Source: Pseudomonas defluvii (GTDB lineage Bacteria; Pseudomonadota; Gammaproteobacteria; Pseudomonadales; Pseudomonadaceae). Taken from it: a stretch of 46,298 nt of DNA. Under the pieces are notes generated by a model. That model saw only the letters and a list, made by a program, of their open reading frames with translations. It was not told the DNA's origin and did not search any database. Both the position numbers and the translations under genes were made by a program. Shown here piece after piece: positions 22,636-31,782 of this stretch (position 1 is the stretch's first letter; every line of letters begins with the position of its first letter). The stretch covers positions 1-46,298 of the forward strand of contig NZ_MBPN01000035.1 in the NCBI RefSeq assembly GCF_001695625.1, given 5' to 3'.

Positions 22636-24135
22636 TCAACCGCCGATTTGACCCATGGCACCGAGGTTGGCCATGACCAGCCCGGCGAACTCTTCAAGGG
22701 TCATTTTCTGCCCATTGAACTCCACCTGGCCATCGACATAGTTCAAGTTGGCAACGACATCACTGCCCTGCAGCTTGGCCAACTGCGTCTGCAGCGCCAT
22801 CTGCCCGACCATTTCACTGGTCATGGACGCCTGCTGGGCAATCGCCTGGGTGTCGGTTTCACCCTGGAAGGCAGCCTGCAGAACCGCCAGATCAACGATC
22901 ATCGGCTTGGACAGCGTCAGGTTGCTCTTGAGCTGGGAGATCAATTGGCGACCCAACTGATCCGGTGGCAGTTCCAACGAGGTAGGCTTGTTCAGCTCAA
23001 CCGCCAGGCTGAAACGGCTTTCACCGTTGGCGGTCTTGAAGGACAAATCTTCCAGCGCGACCTGCGGCTTGGCCGCGAGCATCTTCAGGATATCCTCGCG
23101 TACCTTCGCCTCTTCTTCAGGGCTCATCGCCAACTGCGGCATGGACCGCCCTTCGGCGGCGGCCTGCTGAATCTCGGGCAGATGGCTTTCATACCAGCTC
23201 ATCAACGACTGGAGCGCCGGAATGTCCAGGCTCTTCACGCTCATGACCATCTGCGCACTGCCGACCGACTTGCCCTCGTAGCTGATGTCGCCGACCTTGT
23301 AGGTCAGGCGGCCCGACATTTTGTCGCCCTCAGCGCGGTAATCGTTGCGCTGCTCAAGCGCCTTGAGCAGCAACGTCGACTGCTGATCACCGAACACGAA
23401 CTGGCTGCTGGCCAACCCGAAGTCAACCTGCCCCACATAGAAGCCATAGGTGGTCTTGGTCAGGTCACCCGTAATATTCATGCCATTGAGGTCGATCTTG
23501 ACCGGCGCAGTGTCAGGCGACACCAGCGACATGGCGAGGCTGCCCATGGTGCCATTGACCTTGACCTTCTCGGCATCGGCACTGCTGTCGACATCCAGGT
23601 TGAAGCCGGAGAATTTCACCACCGAGCCGTCGTCACCGGTAACGTCCAGCGGCAACAGTTTCATGCTGCCCTGTACCGAACGGTCATAACCCAGGCTGAC
23701 CTGACCCTGCAGCGGCGCAACTTCCTTGGCCGCGGCAAACCACTTGGCGGTACCTTCAGTCTTCTCCAGCGCATAGTTGCTGGTTGCCATGACCGGCATC
23801 AGCTTGAACGCCTTCAAGCGCGACCATGGCAGCGGGCCGTGCTCGATGCGATCAACGAAGTTCAACTCGAGGCTCACCGACTCGTCACCGGCATCCAGGT
23901 TTGCAACCTTCACACGGTAATGGGCGGTACTGGTGTAGAAGTGCTGCTCCAGCGAAACCAACTCGACGCTGGCACTGGCGCCCGTGCCAAGCAATGCCTT
24001 CTGGGCCTGCTCGTTACTTTGCGCAATAGAGGCCTTCAAGGCGTCAGGCAACTGCTTGCCGGTGTACCAGGTACCTGCACTCGTCAAGGCCGCGAGTACC
24101 GCAAGACCGGAAAGTACGCCTACTGATTTCTTCAT
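22636..24135 (-). CDS. YdgA family protein, DUF945
   Basis: A 499-residue protein of the YdgA/DUF945 family. It begins MKKSVGVLSGLAVLAALTSA, a single N-terminal membrane anchor or signal, followed by YTGKQLPDAL and a long beta-rich periplasmic body (SVELVSLEQHFYTSTAHYRV, LELNFVDRIEHGPLPWSRL). The GPxPW motif is typical of the family. The C-terminal 100 residues are helical (AAFQGETDTQAIAQQASMTS) and end in a small strand block before a Met/Gly tail. The function in Pseudomonas is unknown. The start at 24135 is preferred over 24207, whose extra residues would hide the membrane segment. Confidence 0.87.
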   Translation of the reverse strand: MKKSVGVLSGLAVLAALTSAGTWYTGKQLPDALKASIAQSNEQAQKALLGTGASASVELVSLEQHFYTSTAHYRVKVANLDAGDESVSLELNFVDRIEHGPLPWSRLKAFKLMPVMATSNYALEKTEGTAKWFAAAKEVAPLQGQVSLGYDRSVQGSMKLLPLDVTGDDGSVVKFSGFNLDVDSSADAEKVKVNGTMGSLAMSLVSPDTAPVKIDLNGMNITGDLTKTTYGFYVGQVDFGLASSQFVFGDQQSTLLLKALEQRNDYRAEGDKMSGRLTYKVGDISYEGKSVGSAQMVMSVKSLDIPALQSLMSWYESHLPEIQQAAAEGRSMPQLAMSPEEEAKVREDILKMLAAKPQVALEDLSFKTANGESRFSLAVELNKPTSLELPPDQLGRQLISQLKSNLTLSKPMIVDLAVLQAAFQGETDTQAIAQQASMTSEMVGQMALQTQLAKLQGSDVVANLNYVDGQVEFNGQKMTLEEFAGLVMANLGAMGQIGG

Positions 24136-24287
24136 GAACTGACCCGAACGATATCCATAATGGGGGAAGTATGACTGTTCAGCCAAACCGGCATGCCGCG
24201 ACGACACGGGTTGACCGAAGGCGCGAAGAATATCACTTTGCCCGCCCTTTCCCCCAGTACTTCACCAGGATCATGAGGCGCTTCACA

Positions 24288-25085
24288 CTATGCGGGGTCG
24301 GTACTGTTCAACACGCCCTTGCGGCCATCCGGGCTTTCCACAAGCCACTTCTCGAGCAACCCGCTCAGGTTCATGCCATTGCCCTCGGCCTGATGAGTAA
24401 TGTAGTTGAAACCGCTGTCAATCCATCCCTGCAACTGGCTCACATAGGTATCGGGGTACTGCGCCTGCTCGATGGCAGGTAGTCCCTCATAATGCTCAAG
24501 CACTTCCATGAAAAAGCCCGTGAGCTTGCCGGTGCTGTTGTATTCAACATCCGATTTTGCCAGCACCATCCGGCGCCACTCGTACTCCTGCTCTTGGGTT
24601 TCGTACACTGCAGCAAGCCGCTCATTGACCGTGAAAGCACCACTATCGTCATAGGCAATCAAGGCCAATTGATCTCGTGACATGCCCGCGAAAGGATTGG
24701 TCCCGGTACGGGCGCCATATATACGGCCATTGACGAAGTCCGTCGCGTCTTTGGCCCGTGCCAACAGCTCCGGGTCATCACTGTTTGGCAGCTCGGCGTC
24801 ATGCTTCGCCTTGTTAAAGAAATAACTGTCGCCCAAAATTTCATTCAACCGTGCTTTCGCGACGTCACCCAGCGCCTTGCGATCAAGCCCGGCATCCCGC
24901 GCCTCGGCATGAGCAGCCGCCTCGCTTAGCTGCCGCGCCAGAGTAGACACCGTACTGGCATCACTCGCTGCCGGGATGACCGCAGCGGAGCACGCGGTGT
25001 CGTCGGTGCTAACGGGTAAACTTGGGCTGGCCCTGGTCAGCACACTGGTACCGGAAAAGGATGTATACCCTGTAACGCCGACCAT
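24288..25085 (-). CDS. Uncharacterised protein, copy A of a duplicated pair (265 aa)
   Basis: A 265-residue protein starting MVGVTGYTSFSGTS, with AAAGGAGG before the ATG. Residues 1-50 are Ser/Thr/Ala-rich and probably unfolded, without a Sec signal or membrane helix. The rest is helical: STVSTLARQLSEAAAHAEAR, HDAELPNSDDPELL, NPFAGMSRDQLALIAYDDSG, FTVNERLAAVYETQEQEYEW, and LPAIEQAQYPDTYVSQLQGW followed by IDSGFNYITHQ. Copy B at 25744-26574 is nearly the same over most of its length. I recall similar Pseudomonas proteins of unknown function but no assigned role. The flexible N-terminus is compatible with a secreted or effector-like protein; this is inference. Confidence 0.75.
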   Translation of the reverse strand: MVGVTGYTSFSGTSVLTRASPSLPVSTDDTACSAAVIPAASDASTVSTLARQLSEAAAHAEARDAGLDRKALGDVAKARLNEILGDSYFFNKAKHDAELPNSDDPELLARAKDATDFVNGRIYGARTGTNPFAGMSRDQLALIAYDDSGAFTVNERLAAVYETQEQEYEWRRMVLAKSDVEYNSTGKLTGFFMEVLEHYEGLPAIEQAQYPDTYVSQLQGWIDSGFNYITHQAEGNGMNLSGLLEKWLVESPDGRKGVLNSTDPA

Positions 25086-25161
25086 GGCGGCCCTCCTTTG
25101 ACTGACGAATAGGTCTTGCAAAAAAAATGGCCGGCTAATACAGCGCCGACCATAGGGATGA

Positions 25162-25611
25162 TTACTTCATTGCAAACTCTACCGACCACTCGTGACTCGT
25201 GTAATTGGTCGACGTGATAGTCGCGGTACACGTGGCACCACCACTGGGGGTAGACGTCTTGTTCCAGGACGGTACCTTGATACCGCTTGAGTTGTATGTA
25301 TTCACATACGTCGTGGTAAATGCACAGGTTTTGCCGCCAACCTTGTAGCGGACAGCAGCGAAATTTGTATCAGGAGAGACATTGCTTTGAACATAGTAGG
25401 TATCCGCCCCTCCATAATCAACCAAAGCAGCCGGCTTTGGCGAAGCATTTACATTGGTACTAGCCTCATTTGACGTCTCTATTACATATGCAGCATCTGA
25501 GATAGCGTTATTCTTAAAGGTCACCATAACCTTAGGCCCAGCATGCGCCGCACCTGCAGCAAACAAAGTAACGATCGAAAACAGCGCAAGCACCACCTTA
25601 TGTACATTCAT
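25162..25611 (-). CDS. Small secreted protein of unknown function (149 aa)
   Basis: A 149-residue protein with a clear Sec signal (MNVHKVVLALFSIVTLFAAG, cleavage after AHA at about 24). The mature 125 residues are rich in Thr, Ser, Asn, Val and Tyr and look all-beta: KVMVTFKNNAISDAAYVIET, PKPAALVDYGGADTYYVQSN, FAAVRYKVGGKTCAFTTTYV and HEWSVEFAMK. Two Cys (GGKTC, GGATC) could form one disulfide. No family is recognised. GGAGA stands eight bases before the ATG. It lies between two duplicated genes on the same strand, which suggests that it was enclosed by, or moved together with, the duplication. Confidence 0.75.
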   Translation of the reverse strand: MNVHKVVLALFSIVTLFAAGAAHAGPKVMVTFKNNAISDAAYVIETSNEASTNVNASPKPAALVDYGGADTYYVQSNVSPDTNFAAVRYKVGGKTCAFTTTYVNTYNSSGIKVPSWNKTSTPSGGATCTATITSTNYTSHEWSVEFAMK

Positions 25612-25743
25612 ATTTCATGTCTCCACGTGATTGAACAGGCATTATTAAATTACAGCGACACTTCTTGGAGCGACGCCAAAAGCAATGCTGAACTTACGAT
25701 TTCTCGATAACCCTAACTGACTGCGCCTGATTGCGCCGTTCAC

Positions 25744-26574
25744 TCAACTGCGTTTGTTCGCAGCCCCATCACCTGTTCTAGCGGGCAGGTAATCCGTTGC
25801 ATCATTTTGTTGGGACGACGCTGAAGCCATCCACTCTTCGAGTAACCCGACCAAGGTCGTAGCGTTGCCCTCAGACTGGTGAGTGATGTAGTTGAAACCG
25901 CTGTCAATCCATCCCTGCAACTGGCTCACATAATTGCCAGGGTACTGTGCCTGCTCGATAGCCGGCAGACTTTCATAATGCTCAAGCACCTCGGTGAAAA
26001 AGCTGGTGAGCTTGCCGGTACTGTTGTATTCAGCGTCACCTTTTGCCAGCACCATCCGACGCCACTCGTATTCCTGATTCAGACTCTCGCACAGTGCTGC
26101 GCGTCGCTCATTGACTGTAAAAGCACCGCTATCGTCATAGGCAATCAGAACCAGTTGATCTCGTGACATGCCCGCGAAAGGATTCTTGCCGACGATGTTG
26201 GAGCCTGGGTAACGACTGTTGACGAAATCGGTTGCCTGCCTGGCCCGCTCCAGCAGTTCTGGGTCATCACTGTTCGGCAGCTCCGCATCGTGCCGAGCCT
26301 TGTTGAGTGTATAGCTATCACCCGATATTTGATTCAACAGCACTTTTGCCGCCTCACCCAACGCCTTGTAATCAAGCCCAGCATCGCGCGCCTCGGCGCG
26401 AGCAGCCGCCTCGCTGAGCTGCCGAGCCAGCGTAGACACCGTACTTGCATCACTCGCTGGCGGGATGACTGCAGCGGAGCACGCTGTGTCGTCGGTGCTA
26501 ACGGGCAAGCTTGGGCTGGCCCGGGTCAGCGCACTGGTACCGGAAAAAGATGTATAGCCTGTAACGCCAACCAT
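25744..26574 (-). CDS. Uncharacterised protein, copy B of a duplicated pair (276 aa)
   Basis: A 276-residue protein nearly identical over its first 255 residues to copy A (24288-25085), starting with the same MVGVTGYTSFSGTS and with AGGGAGG before the ATG. Differences from copy A are scattered (for example AAARAEARDAGLDYKALGEA, and an altered SRYPGSNIVGKNPFAGM loop); the C-terminal 20 residues diverge (QQNDATDYLPARTGDGAANK). It has no signal peptide. It is the first gene of the leftward group and diverges from the exporter operon across a 450-base A/T-rich region. The function is unknown. Confidence 0.75.
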   Translation of the reverse strand: MVGVTGYTSFSGTSALTRASPSLPVSTDDTACSAAVIPPASDASTVSTLARQLSEAAARAEARDAGLDYKALGEAAKVLLNQISGDSYTLNKARHDAELPNSDDPELLERARQATDFVNSRYPGSNIVGKNPFAGMSRDQLVLIAYDDSGAFTVNERRAALCESLNQEYEWRRMVLAKGDAEYNSTGKLTSFFTEVLEHYESLPAIEQAQYPGNYVSQLQGWIDSGFNYITHQSEGNATTLVGLLEEWMASASSQQNDATDYLPARTGDGAANKRS

Positions 26575-27025
26575 GGCGGCCCTCCCTGCGTATTTATTTA
26601 ACGCGAAGCGTTCCAGCGACACAGACATGCCTTCGGCTTATCACACTTGCAATGCGCCCTTGAAATAAGCCGACCACATTGCAGCCTGACCTCATCACGC
26701 TATTTACAACCGTAAAGAACGTTGCCACAACTGCTGCTATCGCTGTAACCGGCTGCAATTCTTAGTCGGCACAACAAATAACGTCAACCCTTTTCACGAA
26801 CAATACCTTTTCATACCCAAAGAAAATTCTCGAATATCAGAATATTCATACAAACAACCAGGCATAAAATAAACAGCCAACACCTAGCAAAACCAAGACA
26901 GCACGCATCGACAATTAAACCTGCGCTAGCCTTCTGAATAACTCTACCCACCACTCATCAACACCTTGTTTATTGCCTGACTCACAAAAACCATAGAAAA
27001 CTAGATAAATACTTTGGAGCAGGCC
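26575..27025. promoter_or_regulatory. A/T-rich divergent intergenic region
   Basis: About 450 bases without a credible gene between copy B (leftward) and the ABC exporter operon (rightward). The stretch around 26760-26930 is markedly A/T-rich for this genome, as in regions silenced by MvaT-type nucleoid proteins. Promoters for both directions must lie here, but I cannot single out convincing -35/-10 pairs. Confidence 0.4.
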
Positions 27026-27763
27026 GTGCCGAACAACGGAAACAACCACACAACCGCCTCGCCAGGCGAAAACCTTCTACAGCTGGAAAGTATCGGCTAC
27101 ACCTACTCAACAGCGGCCGGGCTTCGGCCAACACTTCACAACGTGTCGCTGTCCATCATGCGAGGACAAAGCTGCGCAATCGTCGGCGCTTCCGGTTCAG
27201 GGAAAAGCACGCTGCTCAATATCATTGGCCTGCTTGACCAGCCCACATCCGGTCGCCTGTTACTCGACGGGCACGACATGACCCGCGCCAAGGCGCACAT
27301 ACGTGCCCAAACACGCAACCAGCGCATCGGGTTCGTATTCCAGAGCTTCAACCTGCTCCCTCGCCTTAGCGCACTGGAAAACGTGGCACTGCCCCTGCGC
27401 TATCGAGGGTACGGGCACGCAGAGGCACAGTGCCTCGCCCTACAGGAGGTCACGCGTGTCGGCCTGGCCAATCGCGCCCATCATCGCCCGGCAGAGCTGT
27501 CCGGCGGACAACGCCAGCGCATAGCCATTGCTCGGGCCCTGGTCGGCCGCCCCGACCTGATTCTGGCCGACGAACCCACCGGCAACCTCGACAGCGCCAC
27601 CGCTGGGGAAGTGCTAGCGCTGTTACAGGCCTTGAATCGAGAACAGGGCGTCACCCTCGTGATCGTCACCCACGACGAATCACTGGCCCAGACACTGCAG
27701 CGCTGCCTGCTGGTCAAAGACGGGCATCTGCTTGAACAGTATCCGAACCCAGCACATGCCTGA
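27026..27763 (+). CDS. ABC transporter ATPase, MacB/LolD type
   Basis: A 245-residue ATPase of the MacB/LolD group. Walker A GASGSGKST is at 54-62, then QRIGFVFQSFNLLPRLSALE (Q-loop), signature LSGGQRQRIAIARAL, Walker B LILADEPTGNLDS and switch His in VIVTHDESLA. The start at GTG 27026 has GGAG six bases upstream and is preferred to a TTG at 27014 that lies in that ribosome-binding site. It overlaps the permease gene by 8 bases. Unlike MacB of E. coli, ATPase and permease are separate polypeptides. First gene of the four-gene exporter operon. Confidence 0.9.
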   Translation: MPNNGNNHTTASPGENLLQLESIGYTYSTAAGLRPTLHNVSLSIMRGQSCAIVGASGSGKSTLLNIIGLLDQPTSGRLLLDGHDMTRAKAHIRAQTRNQRIGFVFQSFNLLPRLSALENVALPLRYRGYGHAEAQCLALQEVTRVGLANRAHHRPAELSGGQRQRIAIARALVGRPDLILADEPTGNLDSATAGEVLALLQALNREQGVTLVIVTHDESLAQTLQRCLLVKDGHLLEQYPNPAHA

Positions 27764-28964
27764 CGCACGGCCAAACAGCTACGGGCCATCCTTGCGCCAA
27801 ACACTGAGCGAACCCCTGAGCAGCCTGCGCCTGCTTGGGCGCCGCGCACTGCTGGCCCTGCTGGGGATCGCAGCAGGTTGCGCCTCGGTGGTCGCACTGC
27901 TGAACATAGGCCACAACGCGGCCCACGAAGCCATCCGCACATTCAAGGGCCTGGGTAGCGATGTAATGGTAGGCAGCTTCACCGCCACGCCCGGCACGGT
28001 CACGCGCCCCGCACCTGCCACACTGGACACCCAGCTTGTGAAACACGCCGTCCCAGGTCTTCGTGAAATCGCGCCGGCCATACTCTATTCGACGACCGTC
28101 CACATCGACGGCCAAGCCTATCCCTTGAGTGTCATAGGCACCTCCCACGAACTGGAAGGTGTATTGGGCCTGCAGCTCAGTCACGGTAGATTCCTCTCCC
28201 CTTACGATCAGCAGAGCACCTACGCGGTGCTGGGTGCACAAGCAGCCAGAGCGCTGAACGTAAGCACGCTGAACAATCAGGATCCCGTGGCGATTGAGGG
28301 CTACCTGTTTGAGATCATCGGCATCCTGGCCGAGCATGGGCACAACCCACTCATACCCATTCCCGTGGACGAGGCGATCCTCCTGCCTATCGAGGGGATG
28401 AGACGAATAACACCCACCCCCGAGATCAACAGCATCATCGCCAAGGGGCTACAGAGTGAGCGCCTGGCTGAAGATGCCAACGCGCTGCGTGATTACCTGG
28501 CCCGCAAGGCGCCAGGCCACACCGTACAGGTGCAAATTCCCCAGCAGTTGCTGGATGGGCTGGAACGACAGGCCCGAACCTTTTCCTACCTGCTCCTCGG
28601 GCTGGCTGGTATTTCACTGCTGGTCGGTGGTGTGGGCATCATGAACGTGATGGTCATGAACGTGTCCGAACGGCGGCAAGAAATCGGCATACGCATGGCA
28701 ATCGGTGCCCGACCACGCGATATCGCCAGCCTCTTCCTGCTGGAGGCCATGGCATTGGCCGTGGTCGGCGCGTTGGCTGGCGCCTTGTTCGGCGTGGCCG
28801 CTGCCTGGATGTTTGTGACGCTATCGGGGTGGTCATTTTCACTATCAATGACCTCGCTGCCAATGGGCATCGCCAGCTCGCTACTGAGTACACTGGTCTT
28901 CGGCCTCCATCCGGCACAGCGTGCGGCCGCCCTGCAACCCGTGACGGCGCTGCGTGATGACTGA
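27756..28964 (+). CDS. ABC transporter permease, MacB/FtsX type
   Basis: A 402-residue inner-membrane permease. One membrane helix near 30-55 (ALLALLGIAAGCASVVALLN) precedes a periplasmic MacB_PCD-like domain (about 60-270), then the FtsX-type C-terminal domain with three helices: LLLGLAGISLLVGGVGIMNV, followed by the family motif NVSERRQEIGIRMAIGARPRD, MALAVVGALAGALFGVAAAW and LPMGIASSLLSTLVFGLHPA, ending in the common RAAALQPVTALRDD. Such MacB-type pumps export peptides, siderophores or lipids from the periplasm by mechanotransmission. The start is taken at ATG 27756, overlapping the ATPase end. Confidence 0.9.
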   Translation: MPDARPNSYGPSLRQTLSEPLSSLRLLGRRALLALLGIAAGCASVVALLNIGHNAAHEAIRTFKGLGSDVMVGSFTATPGTVTRPAPATLDTQLVKHAVPGLREIAPAILYSTTVHIDGQAYPLSVIGTSHELEGVLGLQLSHGRFLSPYDQQSTYAVLGAQAARALNVSTLNNQDPVAIEGYLFEIIGILAEHGHNPLIPIPVDEAILLPIEGMRRITPTPEINSIIAKGLQSERLAEDANALRDYLARKAPGHTVQVQIPQQLLDGLERQARTFSYLLLGLAGISLLVGGVGIMNVMVMNVSERRQEIGIRMAIGARPRDIASLFLLEAMALAVVGALAGALFGVAAAWMFVTLSGWSFSLSMTSLPMGIASSLLSTLVFGLHPAQRAAALQPVTALRDD

Positions 28965-30456
28965 CATGTGCGCACGTCCCAGCACTGCGACCCGTTACCT
29001 GTTGGTGGGCGTGGTCCACCTGCTGCTGTTTACGACAAACGCATGCGCCGAACGTTTGTCACCCACGCAAGCCAGCCCCCCCGACAAGAGCCTTTCCGCG
29101 AATGAACAAACGATAGCGCTGGCCTTGAACGAAGCGGTACTGCTAGGTCTGCGTAACAATCACGCGATCCGTAGCGCGTACTTCGAACGCATCGTGCAGA
29201 AATTCGATCTACGTGTGGAAAAAGACCGCTTCACGCCAAAACTGGTGCTAAGCAGCCGCCACCTGGCTACGCGCAACCAGGATGACCACTACCGGCAAAA
29301 CGAAGTCGCCCCTTCAACCACGCTGCTTGGCGAATATGGAACACAGTTCAGCCTGTCATGGCGTCATCACCTTACCCAGGCGAACCACGCTGGTCGCACA
29401 CACAACGATGGCGCAACGTTCAGCGTCATCCAGCCCCTGCTCCGCGGCGCAGGGCGCGAGGTGGCAACCGCGCCCATACGCTTGGCCGAACTTGCCGAGC
29501 AGGTCAATCGCCTCAACCTGAAAGCAACCGTCTCAAGCACCGTCACCCAGATCATCACTGCTTACCGCGAACTGCTGCGTGCACAAGAACAGTTGCGCAT
29601 CACCCGCGAAGCACTGGCGCGCTCACGCCAGCTACTGGATGCCAACAAGGTCATGATCGCCTCTGGGCGCATGGCCGAGTTCGAACTCGTGCAGACCGAA
29701 GCGGACGTGGCGACACAGGAACTCGCTGTCGAAGAAGCCTCCAACCAACTCGACGCTAGCCGGCTCGAGTTACTGCACCTGCTGGCGCTCGATCTGCAAA
29801 CACCGGTACAGGCCATTGAACGCCTTGACGTGACACGCACAGACTTCGGGCTGGCCGAGGCTCTAGCGGTTGCACAAAACCAGCAACCCACCTACCTCAC
29901 CCAGTTGATCGCAATCGAGCAAGCCGCTGTCAACCTCACGGTGGCCCGCAATGAACGACTATGGGACCTATCGCTCATTGGTGCTGCCACCCAGGCCCGT
30001 AGCCGCTACCCGGGTGAACGCGGCTACGCATCCGACCACACCTGGGAGGGTTATGCCGGCCTACAGGTCGAGATCCCCATTGGCGACCTGAGCCGACGCC
30101 AAGCTGAAGTGCGCGCCCGAGTCAACGTCGAAACCCAGGACATTCGCCTAAGCGAAACGCGCCAGTTGCTCGAACGCGATGTCGGCGATGCTGTGCGCAA
30201 CCTCGGCACCCGCTGGCGCCAGTATGAAATCGCACAACGTGCGCGCGAGCTGTCACGCCGAAAACTCGATATCGAACGCGAGAAACTGCAAGCCGGTCGC
30301 TCCAGCAACTTTCAGGTACTGAGTTTTGAAGCCGATTTGCGAACAGCGGAAAGCACACGCCTCAATGCACTGATTGCCTATCTCAACACACAAGCCCAAC
30401 TGGACCAGACACTGGGCACAACGCTGGAGAGCTGGGACATTGACCTCAACGACTAA
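28957..30456 (+). CDS. TolC-family outer membrane channel
   Basis: A 499-residue outer membrane efflux protein. A signal-like N-terminus (STATRYLLVGVVHLLLFTTN) is followed by two repeats of the OEP domain with long coiled-coil helices (about 150-270 and 360-490), for example ELLRAQEQLRITREALARSR and AQRARELSRRKLDIEREKLQ. The start overlaps the permease stop; a GTG three bases earlier is also possible. It would form the outer membrane duct of the tripartite pump with the ABC permease and the HlyD-like adaptor encoded next. Dedicated OMPs within MacB-type operons are frequent in Pseudomonas. Confidence 0.88.
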   Translation: MTDMCARPSTATRYLLVGVVHLLLFTTNACAERLSPTQASPPDKSLSANEQTIALALNEAVLLGLRNNHAIRSAYFERIVQKFDLRVEKDRFTPKLVLSSRHLATRNQDDHYRQNEVAPSTTLLGEYGTQFSLSWRHHLTQANHAGRTHNDGATFSVIQPLLRGAGREVATAPIRLAELAEQVNRLNLKATVSSTVTQIITAYRELLRAQEQLRITREALARSRQLLDANKVMIASGRMAEFELVQTEADVATQELAVEEASNQLDASRLELLHLLALDLQTPVQAIERLDVTRTDFGLAEALAVAQNQQPTYLTQLIAIEQAAVNLTVARNERLWDLSLIGAATQARSRYPGERGYASDHTWEGYAGLQVEIPIGDLSRRQAEVRARVNVETQDIRLSETRQLLERDVGDAVRNLGTRWRQYEIAQRARELSRRKLDIEREKLQAGRSSNFQVLSFEADLRTAESTRLNALIAYLNTQAQLDQTLGTTLESWDIDLND

Positions 30457-31735
30457 GCGCTACTTGTTTCCACGCACACGTCAGGCGCGATACTGGCTGG
30501 CGGGCGCACTGAGCCTGATGTTGCTGGCAATCACACTCGTGTACCACGCAAGGCCACCAGGCTCACCGCCTGGAAGCGACTGGCTGCAAGTAAAACCGCA
30601 AATACTAGAAAACCAGTTGGGCCTCATCGGGCGTTTGGAAGCCGCGACACGGTTGACCCTTGCTGCGCCCTTTGAAGGGTTAGTACACAGCGTTTCCGTT
30701 ACCGAAGGCCAGCGCGTCGAGCTAGGCCAGCTCCTGCTGACGCTCGACAGCTCGCAACTGGAGATTCAGTTACGCGAGGCACTGGCCGTGCAACTCAACG
30801 CTCAGCGCGCCCTGGAAGAAATGCAGAACTGGCCGCAAAGCGCCGATGTGGCCCGCGCCCGTCGATCCGTGACCAACGCCCAACTGAGCCTGAGCGATAC
30901 GCGCAACAAGCTCACCGACACCCGGCGCCTGTTCGATCGCGGCATCGTGGCCCGAATGGAAGTCGAAGCCCTTGAGCAACAAGCCCGCATGCAAACACTC
31001 GACCTGGCCGCTTCACAGGCCGAACTGAGCGCCACACTCGAAAAGGGCAAAGGCGAACATCGACAGATCGCCGAAATGGAGTGTGCCAACGCCCAATCAC
31101 GCTACCAGGCACTGGTTGCGCTGCATGCTCAACGCGAGCTACGCGCACCGTTCGCGGGGATCATCCTGCGCCCACGCAAACAGGACGAAAACACCACCAC
31201 CGCTATCCAGCAAGGCATCCGCGCCACTCAGGGTATGCCCTTGTTCGAGTTGGTCAGCCTCGAACAAATCAACGCCGTGACCCGAGTTGAAGAAGCCGAC
31301 CTGCACCAGTTGAGCGAAGGCATGCGTGTGCGGATCATCGGTGATGGCTTTCTCGGCATGACGCTGACAGGCAAGATCTCAGCCATCAGTGCACAGCGCC
31401 TACCGTCAGAAACGTATGGAGCCGGCGCCAGCTACGGGGTGGTCGCGACCCTCGACCCACTGACTCAAGCCCAACAGCAACGCGTGCGCCTGGGAATGAG
31501 TGCGCGCCTGGCAATCGTCACCTATCACGCTGAAAACGCGATCGCGATACCGGTGGCCGCACTTAGACGTGATCATGAAGGGCGGACGTTCGTACGCCAC
31601 CAACCGCATCGTGAACAGATACCGCAGAAGGTCTTTGTCACAACCGGACGCGCTGTTCCTCAAGGTGTCGAAGTCTTTGGCCTCACACCGGGCTACATCG
31701 AAATGCCAATAAGCCGGAACAGCGTCCCTCCGTAA
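30440..31735 (+). CDS. HlyD/MacA-type periplasmic adaptor
   Basis: A 431-residue membrane fusion protein. One N-terminal membrane helix (YWLAGALSLMLLAITLVYHA) anchors it; then a lipoyl half-motif (LAAPFEGLVHSVSVTEGQRV), a long helical hairpin (about 110-215, LREALAVQLNAQRALEEMQN and RRLFDRGIVARMEVEALEQQ), the second lipoyl half (LRAPFAGIILRPRKQDENTT) and beta-barrel domains (INAVTRVEEADLHQLSEGMR). No ATG precedes the membrane helix; TTG 30440 with GGAGAG upstream is chosen, and a TTG at 30374 is also open. It overlaps the TolC-like gene end. It is the last gene of the operon and converges on ugd. Confidence 0.85.
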   Translation: MTSTTKRYLFPRTRQARYWLAGALSLMLLAITLVYHARPPGSPPGSDWLQVKPQILENQLGLIGRLEAATRLTLAAPFEGLVHSVSVTEGQRVELGQLLLTLDSSQLEIQLREALAVQLNAQRALEEMQNWPQSADVARARRSVTNAQLSLSDTRNKLTDTRRLFDRGIVARMEVEALEQQARMQTLDLAASQAELSATLEKGKGEHRQIAEMECANAQSRYQALVALHAQRELRAPFAGIILRPRKQDENTTTAIQQGIRATQGMPLFELVSLEQINAVTRVEEADLHQLSEGMRVRIIGDGFLGMTLTGKISAISAQRLPSETYGAGASYGVVATLDPLTQAQQQRVRLGMSARLAIVTYHAENAIAIPVAALRRDHEGRTFVRHQPHREQIPQKVFVTTGRAVPQGVEVFGLTPGYIEMPISRNSVPP

Positions 31736-31782
31736 CGCTAGCTGACGGGCCCTTGCCGGTGAAGAGGGGTATACCCAGCCTC

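Noticed and set aside
22648..24126. 492-residue open frame opposite the DUF945 gene
   Set aside because: A high-G+C mirror frame; its composition (His, Gln, Arg, Leu) is that of an antisense shadow and the opposite gene is clearly real.
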